Assembly (NCBI GenBank): GCA_963555705.1
Contig: OY743183.1
Location: 26,137,932-26,201,931 of the forward strand
Length of the DNA stretch: 64,000 nt
Source: Ligustrum vulgare
Taxonomy: Eukaryota > Streptophyta > Magnoliopsida > Lamiales > Oleaceae
Reading direction: 5' to 3'
This document shows, piece after piece, positions 23,261 through 36,159 of the stretch (position 1 is the first letter of the stretch; each line of letters begins with the position of its first letter). A program made the translations under genes and the position numbers. The notes below the pieces were generated by a model, which was not told where the DNA came from, ran no database searches, and saw only the letters and a program-made list of their open reading frames with translations.

Positions 23261-24180
23261 CTACTCCTTTTGGACCTTAGTTACTTTCCTAAGTTTGTTA
23301 GTCGAGTGTTCGAAATTAGGTTTTCCATCAAATGTTTCGCCCACTGGAGTCTCAGCACCATCTTCTTCATCAAACAATCTCTTGGAAACATTCTTAATTG
23401 GGCTACTAAAATCATCTTCACTTCCACAGATCTTCATTTACAGTGAATACCCAATCTAAAATTATTGAAGTAAATCAATTATGCGAATGAATTAAACCTC
23501 TGTATTTTTTGGCATGACATAGTAGAAGCAGCATAGTAACAAGTTCTGGACTGTTGCTATCCGGGAAGACATTCACCGTGTCAACATGCTCACCCCACAA
23601 AGTAACTCGAAGCCTATTTTTCCTACATACACATGTAAAGTTTGGTGTAGTAAATATATATATAATATAAGACTCTTCCAAATAAATTGAAACAGTGTAT
23701 GGGCAAGAGATTTTTTTTTTTTTTTTTTACTTTAGATCTTCAATAATGACATCAATAAGCTGTTGTTCTTGCCAAACCAAAATTGAGTTTTCACAACATC
23801 CCTAGCAACAATCTCCCCTAAGACATTTGGATAAAATACATACAGTTAAAAATCAATTTGTATGACAACAAAAATACTTTTTTATTTGATCTAGAAGTAT
23901 ATTAAATTACACATTACTTACTAACCAAATAAATCATGTGGGTTATTCACGTTTGAAGCCAAAACTTCTGGAAATGATCTAATAATGTATAAATCATAGG
24001 GGAAACTCTGTCTTGTACTTTTGTGACCAAAGTTTTTGGCAAAAAATTCAACTTATATGGATGAGTAGTTGGTCTGTACTTCAAATTATTTGGCACAACA
24101 ATAAAATGTCTCATCACATATAGAACTCCTCGCAATTTCGATGCGAAGGTATCTATCATTCCCTTCCTCACAGTTGCCTG
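23261..24180 (-). pseudogene. RPA70-like single-strand DNA-binding protein (Helitron-type)
   Basis: Minus-strand exon pieces resemble the C-terminal half of replication protein A large-subunit homologues, which bind single-stranded DNA through OB folds. In order they are: 24180-23947, with FIVVPNNLKYRPTTHPYKLNF; about 23840-23735, with NVLGEIVARDVVKT; about 23640-23484, with RLRVTLWGEHVDTVNV; and about 23437-23261, with SSPIKNVSKRLFDEEDGAET and a basic tail to a TAG stop. The spaces between look like introns. Plant Helitrons often carry RPA-like genes, which fits the Helitron termini nearby. Upstream parts would lie beyond the LTR insertion, at 32848-33260. Splicing is not verified, and the insertion probably makes it a pseudogene. 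Confidence 0.7.
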
Positions 24181-24346
24181 AATTCGTGTGTACCCTATAC
24201 ATGATTATCTAATTCAGTAATGTATCACACAGAATCAGGTTACAATAATCTTTATACACACAGAATCGAAAAATTGTATTAAACATTAAATAATTTTTAA
24301 ACCTGTTGCTTTAAATAATTAAAACATCAAGAATCAGGTTACACTC

Positions 24347-25740
24347 TGTTGGGAACCCGGGTTGTTCTACTCACAAAAATTGATTTCTTGTGATAGATCA
24401 TCCCATTATAGGATTTTCTGTTCTATGTATTCAACTTGGAATAAATAATTTTGTGCACATAAAAAGAAAAAGATATTACCCTTGTAGCGTGCTTTACAAT
24501 AATCTCTTTTCGCTACTTCTTGATTTCACCAAAGCTTCAAACCCTCAAGCTTTCCTCGGTGTTCTCCAATGGCAGCTGTGCAGGTGCGTGGTCACCTTTC
24601 TCAAGACCTAGGTTAAACTAGGATTAGGGTTTCTTTGTAAAGAGGAAACACACACTACACACTCTTTGCCAATTAGGTTAGGAAAAATAGTCTTGGGAGA
24701 CTATTTGTAACCTCTTTACACTCCAAAACCCTACCAGGCCTAGTACCATAACCCAGGCTCATTTCTGCACAACCCAATACAGGTAATAAGCCTGTATAAA
24801 CCCATTATAGTGAAGCCACCGAGGGAACCTGATCGGACCCAATTAAACTAAGCTCCAATAAATTAATTATGACCCGATCAACTCTTGATCAGTCAAAATT
24901 AATTTATTAATCACGTTCTATTCCACTAAAAGAACGAGATTGCACTCTTAGTAAAATTGAAATTACTGAAACAATTAATCAATAATTATATCCTCTGACT
25001 TATCGTTCTTACATGTTACCCCCGTCGATCAACTCGAATATTCGGAGCAAGTTAAAATGACCAAAATGCCCTTCTCCGAATATTCATAAATTCTCAACTC
25101 TCATCTTCTATCCGACAGTTCGATGTGATCACATCACATCATAGAATTCAACAGTCACTGTCGAATTACTGAGCTCAGATTCAACTGTGCACTAGAAGAA
25201 CCAGTGAGATTATGATCATACCTAAAAGGTGCCGGATTCCATAATACGAATATATGTTCCTCGTTATTTCACTTTAATTCCCAAAGTACCGAGATATTGA
25301 TCAGCAATTTGATCTCACCCATTGATACCTCAAAGAACTTCAAGTTAGTAATCGAAGTCCATTATCCGATTAGGATTAAGGTCTCACGTACGATAATCAA
25401 GTGAAATTAAATTTGTATGATCAATGTCACAAATTAATTTCACGTGGTCCCGTCCAATACGTTCCAAACGTACTCTCAATTTTATTACCAAAGTCAAAGA
25501 TGGAATTTAATAAAATCGAGACGACTTATCAAAATAAATTGTCCATATTTATTTACTGATCGTGAACGTTAATTTTAGATCGAATAACAAATTGAATCTT
25601 TCCGTGTTTAACAACTTAAACACTCAATTTGTAATATCAAACCGACCCGTGGACAAACGCAGCTTTATATTAATACAATCAATAAACATTTTATTTTGAA
25701 TGTCGTGAATTATACTCTATGGGCATATATAATTTCAACA
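24347..25740 (-). repeat. 3' LTR of the 8.5-kb element
   Basis: 1394 bp, starting TGTTGGGAACCC and ending AATTTCAACA. It contains a short plus-strand frame repeated in the other LTR, which is not considered a gene. Confidence 0.92.
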
Positions 25741-28700
25741 ATCTCCCACTTGCCCTTAGAGTATACATGAAACATCAAATCATTCATCTTGTCAACATCA
25801 TCATTACATTAATGATTATGTTCTCAACAAAGATGATAACTCCTTTCGATGTAAGTCACGGTTGTATAACAAACAATCCAAGATTGTGTTATACCCAACC
25901 AATTAAACACAATATCTCCCAGTTATATTCCAATTTTGACGACTCTCGAGAGTGCTAGTCAAATCAGATCTTAATTAGTTTTAATCCATCAGATCACAAA
26001 CTGAATAGATAAGCAAATATTTACTCGTTTTCTGAAAACGCTTCAGTATATGCTTTACCTCTATTCAATGATCTGATCTTGGATCAAACTAATAATCACC
26101 AACAATATCCCCAGCATAAGATATGACCTATCTAGTGCAAAGTAAGGCTTCCTATAGCCGGAGCATAAGGAACCTTCTCTATCTTACCATGAGTCTTAGG
26201 AGAATACTCATAAGATAGATAAAGTCCACAAAGAACATTATTCCTTTTAAGACTTCAATATTGCAAATGTAGATAGTATCTTATTATTACATGAAACTTG
26301 AGACTATTCTATTTCATTTTTCTCCCACTCCGAAAAGTACGGATGTTTAGAAAAAATAGATAGTCATCTACAAGTCCTTCAAGTCTAATTGCTGGTACCA
26401 ACTACTATTTAATGAAAAATACTCTCACACATAAGTAGAGTGTCATCCAAATAAATAGTCGCGAAAACTGTCTCATCTTTCTGTGTACACGAGTATACTT
26501 AAGATATATTAAGATTTTGATCAAGAACATGTATCACAATCGTTCGATCAAATTCTATGTTCCATATCTTGAACAAATATCCAAATCCAAAGTTGGAAAC
26601 TTGTAAGTCATGAATTTTACTTTCATGGTCTTTAATATGAACTCATTAGATTACACTTTGTAAATGATTTCCTCAAGATGCATTCAAGAAACAACATCTT
26701 GACATCCATGTGTCGTACCTCATTTTGACAATGAACGACAATGGATAAAAGATCCAGGTAAACTGTTGCATGACTATTGGCGAGAAGGGTTTCACAAACC
26801 CACAACCATAAGCCTTGCACTAAAGGTATCAACCTTTCCATCTACCATTCTTTTATCATCTTAAAAATCATCACACCCTATAGGTTTGACCCCATTGGGT
26901 GTGTCTACAAATATCCAAACTTTGTTGGATTACTAGGAATCTAATTCCGAGTTCACATTCACCTTCCATGATTTCAAGTCTATAACTTCTACCACTTCCC
27001 TAAATGAGGAGTTCTTCTCTTATTTCAGTAGAGATTGTCTAAAAAAGATTCTCCATAGAATAAGCGTCAAGAAGGTGGTCTTACAACCCTCCCAATCCAA
27101 ATAGTCGCTGGAAGTGTATTTCCATTATGTCCAAACAGAGTTATTTCCTCTCCTCCCACTACTTGGTTATATCCCCAATTGGGATCAACCTCTCCACTAC
27201 CTCTATATGAACATAAAGAAGAGGCAGAATAGTGAGAACAACTTCGACTACTACCTTTGGTTTTTCCCTATCCATTGGGTTCACCAGGCAAAAATAGTGG
27301 TTGAACCACTTGCCTATTTCTCCCACTAGGATCAGCAACCATCGGTTCCGTAGGAAGTCCCAAATCATCAAGATTAATTCTATGCGGAAACCTGGAATCA
27401 AGTTGTTTGAACCACGTTCTAACATCTCATCCAATAGAATTTTACTTGTTGATTTGTATTCTTCTATACGCCTTATCCTCTAAGAAAGCTACATTTGTAC
27501 TCAACAAATACTTTCTTGACCAGAGGATTATAGAAGAAATAATTTTCTAGTTTCATTGCATGCCTTATAATCAAACCTTCATTGTTGCCTATATCTCTTC
27601 AATCCTTGCTTTCAGCAAGTGTGCCAAAATTCCCCAAATCTGAATGTGGTGAAGACTGGGCTTGCACCCATGCCACAACTCTAGGGGTATTTCAGGAAAC
27701 GAATCAATGGTACTAGGCTATGAAGGAACCGATTATCTCCAGTGTACATTCCCTAATGAAACTAGTAATGAGGATAACTCTTCATTGATTTGGTATTACC
27801 TTGTTCTCCTTTTCCGATAAATGGTTCCTAAACTCATATGAGAGATACACAAACCTCGATCAAATTGAAGTATCTCGATTCTCTTAATTACTTCTCAACT
27901 TCTATCCAAAATTCTAGAATTTCTTCAACATTTCGGATTAATGAGATATTAAGTATATAATCGAGATCTGGAGTGATCATCAATAAAAGTGATGAATTAC
28001 TCGTACTCTCTCGTATCTTGAGTACAAAAGAATCCATTCATATCGAAGTGTATTAATCCTCAAACTCTTAAGTCCATATAATGTATAAGGACTCTTGGTT
28101 ATATAATCCTCTAAACAAGATTCAGAAAAATAGTATAGATTCCACCTCAGATCCTTTTGAGGTCCATCCCTTACTAGTATTAGAATCGAGTTTTGGATAA
28201 GTGTAACCAAGCCTAAAATCTTAATCATTTTACCCTCTAAATAAAATTCAAAAGCCCACATAGATTCCACCTCCAAAATACTTAGAGGTTATCTTTACTA
28301 GTCTTTCAATCTTATTTAGATAAATATGATTATCTTAAGACCTTATCAAAGAGTTCATTAATACAAGGAATCATCTATCCCTTATCATTTGTAGTAATAT
28401 TACACTTAGAACCATTTACAAGGCTTTGAGATTGTTAATCATTTGTCTCGCAATAATAAGAGCATTATTTAACTTAATTCCAACTAATAACTGGAGATTA
28501 AGTGCTAAATAATTCCGCTCAAATAATAAAGAGACAAAATAACAATCAAATTGTTTCGCAAACATAAAAAGCCCAACGGCTCTTTCCATATTACCGTACC
28601 CGTGCTTATCATTATAGTATACTCTATCTCATTGTGTCATTTGGTCACCTAGGACCATATTGCAACAACTTGCAATAGTGATTAGTTACTCTAGAATCTA

Positions 28701-30550
28701 TAATCAAGATAGACTCAATTACTAACCATAACACAATGAATAGAGTCGTACTCTATTATAGAGTTTCCAGGAAAGGCTACTTCCTCATTAATCCCATCTT
28801 TGCTCAAAAGCAAAAAGGTTAGAGGGCCTACCATACTATCCGTTGCTTTAAAATAATCTCTTCATTACGAATAGCTTACATTGAACCTTTCAGGGACACG
28901 TTCATCCTGGTGAATATAGTCCACACTGAACCGCAAGAGATCATCTTAAAAGATTTCTCAAGCATTATGTCACCTGAATCAATGTTTGCAAGTGGAACCT
29001 CCACCACGTTAAAGTGACCAATCATGTTTTACCAAATGGTCTCTTGTAAAAATCGTGATCGGTTCATAAGTAGAGATATATTATAGCTTGATAGCATATT
29101 TTGTATAACTCCATAATTAAAATGTTCAAATTATCATAAATACCCTTCCATTGTGAAAATAAATATGGTATCCTATTTTGATGTTTTTATTGCGAAGTAC
29201 TTGACGTGAGAATCAAAACTATGCAATAAACCATCTCATCAAAATAAAACCATTTTCATTGGAAGATTTATAATTATTTTTGAACAAGGATCTTCTAGCA
29301 CGAACAAATGTCATAAGCGGAAAGAATTATAGCGAGACATGTTACAGTTTTCGCCAATTAGTTGGTGATGTCTAAACATATAACTAGTTGTGGAAATACG
29401 ACATTCAATTAAAATACACGAGTTGCATAAATGGTGAATACTTTCATATATGATGCATGAATAAAAATTATGCACAAGTAGACCCAAAACTACTATAATA
29501 TGACGATAACCTAAAACCACAAAATCTTAAACACATTTCTCTATAGGAGAAATAAATGTAATTTATGGTTAGGCTGGGACCCTCCCACTAAATTAAATAT
29601 ATCTAGCATCTCATGCAATATTTAATTTAAAGTCGTTAAAATTTGGCTATCATTGACATCGTTTGGATATTCTATAGGAAGTCCCCACGATATCATTGAT
29701 TTAAGTGTCTAACCCCTATATTGATAATATTTCAAGTACCAAATTAATTACGTTACCTATAGGGTAATCATGATTAATTCACACTTAAAACATCATCACC
29801 TAATGGGCCCAATCTAGTAACCAAAACAGTGCAGCCCTCTTATAGGGAGACTAATTAGATTAGTACGAGGCATACACAAATTTTTACTAATGGGCTAATA
29901 GGGGAGGCCGTGGGTTCAAAAATTGCACCCTCGCTCACTTAATATTTTGAACTCTTGGGTTTTAATTAATAATTACCCATTCAATTTTAACTCTTAAAAT
30001 CAATTTAATTATTAATAAATATATTTATTTTCTAATCTAACATTTAGAAAAGAAAATAAAATATAAAACAATGCATGACAGTATAGTACCTAGAGCGGTG
30101 TATATGCGATCTACATGACATGTTATTTAATGACATTCATTCACAAATTATTAAAACAATAAATAAATGCGATAATAAAATAAATATGAACATAATTTAT
30201 GGCCAAACCTAGACACAAAAATTACAAATTAATTAAAGAGTCTATTGAGCCACGAGCCGGCCCAATCCTTCAATTTCCATTTGCAAGTGTCCAGTCCAAA
30301 TCTGCAAAGTTTCAGTCTTCAACCCAAATGTCAAAATGTAATGATCCAATTAAATATTTCAGCTCATTGTAAAATTCAGTCCACATTGCATTGGCCCAGC
30401 TAAACAATTTAGCCCACATTGCAATTAATAAAAATGGATCAATTTCACAATTTCTGGGCTACATTTAATTTTACCAAAATCTGGTCCAACTAATATAAAA
30501 CAGGCCCAAGTGCCCAATCTTTAATTCTGGCCCAAAACCAAAATCTGGCC
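25741..30550 (-). pseudogene. Degenerate copia interior (reverse transcriptase traces)
   Basis: Near 26680-26720 the minus strand reads HMDVKMLFLEC, matching the QMDVKTAFLNG region of copia reverse transcriptase, and degenerate pieces of the same domain flank it. The rest, to 30550, has no continuous frame; integrase and gag could not be located with confidence. Stops occur throughout. Confidence 0.55.
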
Positions 30551-30559
30551 CAAGTTAAC

Positions 30560-31030
30560 TTTCTCTCTTCCAGCATCGTTCTCTTCCAGCATCGTGGTTA
30601 CTCAGTGAACAATCGCAGTGCCGCCTACCATTTCTCACAGCCATCGCCGGAAGTAACTAAGGTCCAAGAGGATGCGGCGACATTCATTCCACTGCTTCCA
30701 TCGTCGTCACCGCGCAGCAGCTGTGTCACACACAGGTGGCGGGACCTCTACCAAAAATGCAGCGGTTCCTGGTCAATATGCTAGAACCTGTACCGCCGGA
30801 GAGAAGATTGAGGACTACCAAGGAAGTTCGCATGAGCGCCGCCACGACCGCGCAGCGACAGCACTAAGAACACTGCCTCCGCCGCGCTTATGGCGTCGCG
30901 CCCCTTATTTGCAGCCGCCACTGGTCCTACCTCCACCACTGTCTTGACGGTACAACAGCGCCATCGACCGTCGCCTGCAGCAGCTGCACCCACTGGTGCC
31001 CCTGCTGATTTTCCCATTTGTTTGCGATAT
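30560..31030. other. GC-rich island in the 5' leader of the 8.5-kb element
   Basis: About 450 bases rich in CG and CCGCC lie between AT-rich stretches, near the primer site. Overlapping frames on both strands have proline/arginine/alanine-rich translations without a domain. It may be a captured host fragment or leader sequence. Confidence 0.4.
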
Positions 31031-31448
31031 TACACTGCAGGTCCTTCTTCTATAGAGATGATGAAGTTTAGTCCATATTCTGAAATTGCATCAATGGTCC
31101 TCCGATTTTGCAATAGAAGTCCTTCAATCTGGAAACTGCATTATCTGATCCTCTGATTTTATAATTACAACAGAAATTACATAAACCCTAATTCTATTGC
31201 AAAAATCAAAATCAAAGGGGAAAACATGGAGTCGTAATCCACCCCCTTTGTTACATGACTCGATAAAACAAATACAATAATTTACCAAAAAAATTCTATG
31301 GCCATAAATCTGTTCAAACAAGAATATCATTCATCCAATAACAAATAATCACATAATCCTAGCACCGTTCAACTAACACATGCATAACAAAATTATTTAA
31401 TCCTAAATACATAAAACAGTATCAAAAACCTGACGCTCTGATACCAAT

Positions 31449-32842
31449 TGTTGGGAACCCGGGTTGTTCTACTCACAAAAATTGATTTCTTGTGATAGAT
31501 CATCCCGTTACAGGATTTTCTGTTCTATGTATTCAACTTGGAATAAATAATTTTGTGCACATAAAAAGAAAAAGATATTACCCTTGTAGCGTGCTTTACA
31601 ATAATCTCTTTTCGCTGCTTCTTGATTTCACCAAAGCTTCAAACCCTCAAGCTTTCCTCGGTGTTCTCCAATGGCAGCTGTGCAGGTGCGTGGTCACCTT
31701 TCTCAAGACCTAGGTTAAACTAGGATTAGGGTTTCTTTGTAAAGAGGAAACACACACTACACACTCTTTGCCAATTAGGTTAGGAAAAATAGTCTTGGGA
31801 GACTATTTGTAACCTCTTTACACTCCAAAACCCTACCAGGCCTAGTACCATAACCCAGGCTCATTTCTGCACAACCCAATACAGGTAATAAGCCTGTATA
31901 AACCCATTATAGTGAAGCCACCGAGGGAACCTGATCGGACCCAATTAAACTAAGCTCCAATAAATTAATTATGACCCGATCAACTCTTGATCAGTCAAAA
32001 TTAATTTATTAATCACGTTCTATTCCACTAAAAGAACGAGATTGCACTCTTAGTAAAATTGAAATTACTGAAACAATTAATCAATAATTATATCCTCTGA
32101 CTTATCGTTCTTACATGTTACCCCCGTCGATCAACTCGAATATTCGGAGCAAGTTAAAATGACCAAAATGCCCTTCTCCGAATATTCATAAATTCTCAAC
32201 TCTCATCTTCTATCCGACAGTTCGATGTGATCACATCACATCATAGAATTCAACAGTCACTGTCGAATTACTGAGCTCAGATTCAACTGTGCACTAGAAG
32301 AACCAGTGAGATTATGATCATACCTAAAAGGTGCCGGATTCCATAATACGAATATATGTTCCTCGTTATTTCACTTTAATTCCCAAAGTACCGAGATATT
32401 GATCAGCAATTTGATCTCACCCATTGATACCTCAAAAAACTTCAAGTTAGTAATCGAAGTCCATTATCCGATTAGGATTAAGGTCCCACGTACGATAATC
32501 AAGTGAAATTAAATTTGTATGGTCAATGTCACAAATTAATTTCACGTGGTCCCGTCCAATACGTTCCAAACGTACTCTCAATTTTATTACCAAAGTCAAA
32601 GATGGAATTTAATAAAATCGAGACGACTTATCAAAATAAATTGTCCATATTTATTTACTGATCGTGAACGTTAATTTTAGATCGAATAACAAATTGAATC
32701 TTTCCGTGTTTAACAACTTAAACACTCAATTTGTAATATCAAACCGACCCGTGGACAAACGCAGCTTTATATTAATACAATCAATAAACATTTTATTTCG
32801 AATGTCGTGAATTATACTCTATGGGCATATATAATTCCAACA
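31449..32842 (-). repeat. 5' LTR of the 8.5-kb element
   Basis: 1394 bp, almost identical to the left LTR and followed by the TSD CACTC. Confidence 0.92.
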
Positions 32843-32847
32843 CACTC

Positions 32848-33783
32848 AACCCAAACTTATGTTAAATCTAATGGGAAAATGTTATTTAATCTTCAAGTGC
32901 ATCAATTTTTATACGAGATTGGAAAACAGTAAATAAAATTTTAAATCTGAATTACATTTTAAATTGTTGCATCATTTTTGAGGTATAATAAGAAAATCAA
33001 ACAACAGATTACATTCAATATGGACTGAACAACAAAAAACGCCTGTAAATAAATCTTATTTATTAAAAATGATTCAAAATCATAGAAAGCAACATATTTA
33101 ATTCCAAAAAATATGAAACATGTAACTGACCTGCATATCCACCAACATGTCTAAGCTGCATATCTCTGGTGGATCAAAGTAGCTGCTAGGTACCTCCCAC
33201 AGTCTTTCTACACAAGCTTTGGAACCCCCCACGAAGTTGTTGAAGTGTTAATCTGGTTGAACAGGTGGAAAACAGGTGCCATTTTCTTCAAAAGAAATCA
33301 ACAGGTCTACAAAAAATGACGGTAGTAGCCGGGAAGATGTGAGAACAGACATGCAGGAAGGCATATATCTGTGCCAAATATCAATGTGTTGATGGGGAAC
33401 AATGGACATCGAGAACAACCCTTCGTATACCAGCCCGCATTTAGTGAATTACTGGAGATAAATATGTATTCTTGGAAATATGCTTTAATGTTTTCAAAAA
33501 TATGTAAATAGTTACCGAGATTTTGTTTGAATGCAATATGTAAATTGATTGGATGACAACTAAGGCTGCCCAGTGAGACATATTTTTATGTTTTAAATAT
33601 GTTTTTAAATGTTTTACTCGTTTTCCATTCATTAAGCAGCTGAACGTATTTCAATGATCTTTATCATGAACCAAGTTATTTTTTCCATTTACAGAATGAT
33701 TTAGTTGACAGAATTGAAAACTTGGTTTCTGCGGGAAACTCTGTGGGTTTTTTTTGCTACTATTCTATTATTATATATATAAA
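32848..33783 (-). mobile_element. 5' part of the RPA-carrying Helitron
   Basis: The sequence interrupted at 24346 continues here. On the minus strand an open patch at about 33130-33240 ends at a donor-like CAGGTCAGT and may be an upstream exon. The right end (33735-33783) reads on the minus strand as a TA-rich start followed by a GCGGGAAACT-containing block. This matches the 5' end of the Helitron at 51736-53205, though the terminal TC is lost. The 3' terminus of this element was not found. Confidence 0.5.
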
Positions 33784-33834
33784 AATAAAAATAAAATAAA
33801 AGAAATAAAGATTACATATATTTTATAAAAAATT

Positions 33835-33883
<49 letters not shown>

Positions 33884-34353
33884 ATATTCAAAACACATTT
33901 AATGCCTTTCTTTATTTTTGATAAGAAAGTTTTCCAATTTAGCAAGTTAATTTGGGCGGGAAATTACGTAAAATGGTCTACATGCATATTTAATTTGTAC
34001 TCCATTTTTAAATTCAATCATTTCAACTGGTAAGGCTGCCACGAAAGAGTAGGTTAAATCAAATTCATTGTGAATCACATTACACAAATTCAATACCAAT
34101 CAGAATGATTGATACACTCATACACAGAAGATCCCAATTGGAATAAGTACACTCATATGAAGGAGAAATACATTATACTGTTTTATTATATTCTCAAGTT
34201 GTCGACATTGTTACAAAATAAAGGGAATGGATTTGAAATTTGCACCAAGATTGAATTTCATTCATCTTCAACCTAAACCAACAACAACACTATACATACG
34301 CAATCAAAATGCCCCCCCACTTCATCTTCTACCTAAAACTAAATGCTAAACAA
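33784..34353. other. AT-rich intergenic sequence with (TA)n
   Basis: A (TA)n tract at 33838-33874 is followed by (CA)n. The rest has no recognised gene, RNA or element. Confidence 0.6.
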
Positions 34354-34358
34354 CAAAT

Positions 34359-35241
34359 TGTTGGATATTGGTTAATAAATCGAGAATTGAAAATCGATTA
34401 AAGTGACTTCGTATCGAATTCGGACAAATACTCAAACCCGACCCAATTCATTTAGGAAAATTTAATTTGCCGCTTCGGGGTGCACAAATGGGAATCGATC
34501 TACCCGGTCAGGTCGAGGGGCCAGCGCCCCCGTAGGGGCTCGGGGGCAACGCCCCCAAAATAGATTTTTAATTTCTCTGCATATATTGAAGGGTATATTT
34601 GACATTTTGAAGACCAATATCGGATGAATGAGAAATTACGAAAAATAACGAAATCGGATCAAAATATTTGACCGTGCGATCGCATGGTTTGGAAACCGTG
34701 TGATCACACGTCAAATTTATTTCAGGTTTTTTGAATAAAACCGTGCGGCCGCACGGTTGTCCGGTGAAAAGACACATTTTCATAAAGGTGCACGGTTTGG
34801 TTTCAACCATTTCGTCCACACCCTTTCATGGTCTATAAATAGGACCCTTTGAGTGTCATATTCCTCATAATTTGATATGCAAAACATATATCATCCTCTC
34901 TTCTCTCCAAAATCAAAATCATTGCATTTGTTTTGATTTTCTTTCATTTTCATCCTTGGAGTACATAAACCAAAGTTTGGTTCGTTGTACTTATATTTTA
35001 GAGTGCTACAAACACAAATGAAGACGTTGTATCTTGGGAGTCGATTTCCAGAATCCGTAGGCACCATTGTGGGGCAAATTCGACTTAAGAACAAAGAGTT
35101 CAACTCTTACCTCAGCTTTGTCCCTACTTTCTTCTTTTTCTTGTTTGTATTTTCTTTACCGTTACTCTGTCCAATTTTCGGCACATATTTACAAACTATT
35201 ATTCTACTTATTTTGGCGTCACTATTCACAAATCTCCAACA
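34359..35241 (+). mobile_element. Solo LTR (883 bp) with CG-palindrome array
   Basis: Ends TGTTGG...CCAACA are flanked by the perfect TSD CAAAT (34354-34358 and 35242-35246). Palindromes at 34670-34798 (for example AACCGTGCGGCCGCACGGTT, and variants centred on GATC) are followed by a TATA box (TCTATAAATAGG, about 34832). A GC-rich stretch (about 34500-34560) contains repeated GGGGGC/GCCCCC. There is no interior. Confidence 0.88.
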
Positions 35242-35246
35242 CAAAT

Positions 35247-36143
35247 ATGGTCACCATTCTACAACCCAAGGCCAATTCAATACGGAAAGAGGCCCTCTTC
35301 ATCTCTGCATTAGGTTCACCACAAAAAATCTTGCAAGAAGCAACTTCTTGTGAGACTACCAAGTCTCGGAGCCTTCCTAAGGCAATCATTTCTATTCTGT
35401 GCCAGATGTCGATAAATGGGTTGCCGAGAGTTCGTGGTGAGTTGAGTTGTGACTCGGGATATTCATCTTGAGATTACCGCTGGAACACCCTGAGAGCTCT
35501 TCGGTTTTGTTGATGGTTGAGGGATTTAAGTCAGATAATCGGAGGCTACGGTGAGTGCGATAACAAACTGGAGAGGCTGAGACCGTGTCTCGCTGGTGAT
35601 GACCTCGTGGAATGGATGAGAAACCTAGATGGTGCAGATTGGGGGGAAAATGTATTTTCGGCATTGGAGTAGAATTGGGAGAAATAAGGACTTTTTTAGA
35701 AATGGGGGAGATTGGATGGATATTCACGTTCTCAAATGAGGAATGTACGAGTGTATCGCTGCTGAAATGGGGGAGAAAATCACGGTGGTTTGATGAAAGA
35801 GATAAGGATGTTAATTTTTTGCTAATTAGGATGACAACTAGGAATGTCCTATAAAAATGTCACTTTCAAATGTCTTCCTAAAATTATTGATTATTATATA
35901 TGTATAGATAGATTAAATGAGATAAATTAAAAAGATTGAATGTTGAAAAAAGTAAAAAGTATAAGTAAAGTTTTTACATTTAATATTTATTTAAAACGAT
36001 TTTATGAATGATATGATTAAAGTTTGCTCTCATTTCTTAGTTTGTATTAAACTTCTCGTTTACATCTTGGATTTGACACTCACATCCAAGATTAAGTTCG
36101 ATCCGTTATGACTCGTGGCCATGAACCCTAACTCCATATTGTT
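35247..36143. other. Unassigned stretch ending in a Helitron-related fragment
   Basis: 35247-35860 is of moderate G+C with open frames on both strands, none with a recognised domain; it may be a host gene fragment. 35870-36060 is clearly related to 52740-52930 inside the intronic Helitron (shared TTGCTCTCATTT and GTATTRAACTTCTCGTT), so a piece of that family lies here. Confidence 0.45.
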
Positions 36144-36159
36144 TAGGGGTGGGCGTTGG

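Larger units (their letters stand above)
24347..32842 (-). mobile_element. Young LTR retrotransposon (8.5 kb), copia-derived, coding region decayed
   Basis: Two 1394-bp LTRs (24347-25740 and 31449-32842) have TGTTGG...CCAACA-type ends and the perfect TSD CACTC (24342-24346 and 32843-32847). The initiator-Met primer-site complement (GCTCTGATACCA, 31435-31446) and a polypurine complement after the left LTR (ATCTCCCACTTGCCC) put it on the minus strand. I count about eight LTR differences by eye, so insertion was recent. The 5.7-kb interior nevertheless has only broken copia reverse-transcriptase traces, so this was probably mobilised in trans. It splits the RPA-like Helitron region. Confidence 0.93.

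Noticed and set aside
24390..24611. 73-codon frame present twice (24390 and 31492)
   Set aside because: It is duplicated only because it lies in both LTRs, and has no known domain.
30672..31017. Overlapping frames in the GC-rich island of the 8.5-kb element
   Set aside because: Composition-driven Pro/Arg/Ala-rich frames on both strands without recognisable motifs.
35392..35854. Open frames between the solo LTR and the hAT-like element
   Set aside because: Opposite-strand frames overlap and neither has a recognised domain; kept only as unassigned sequence.
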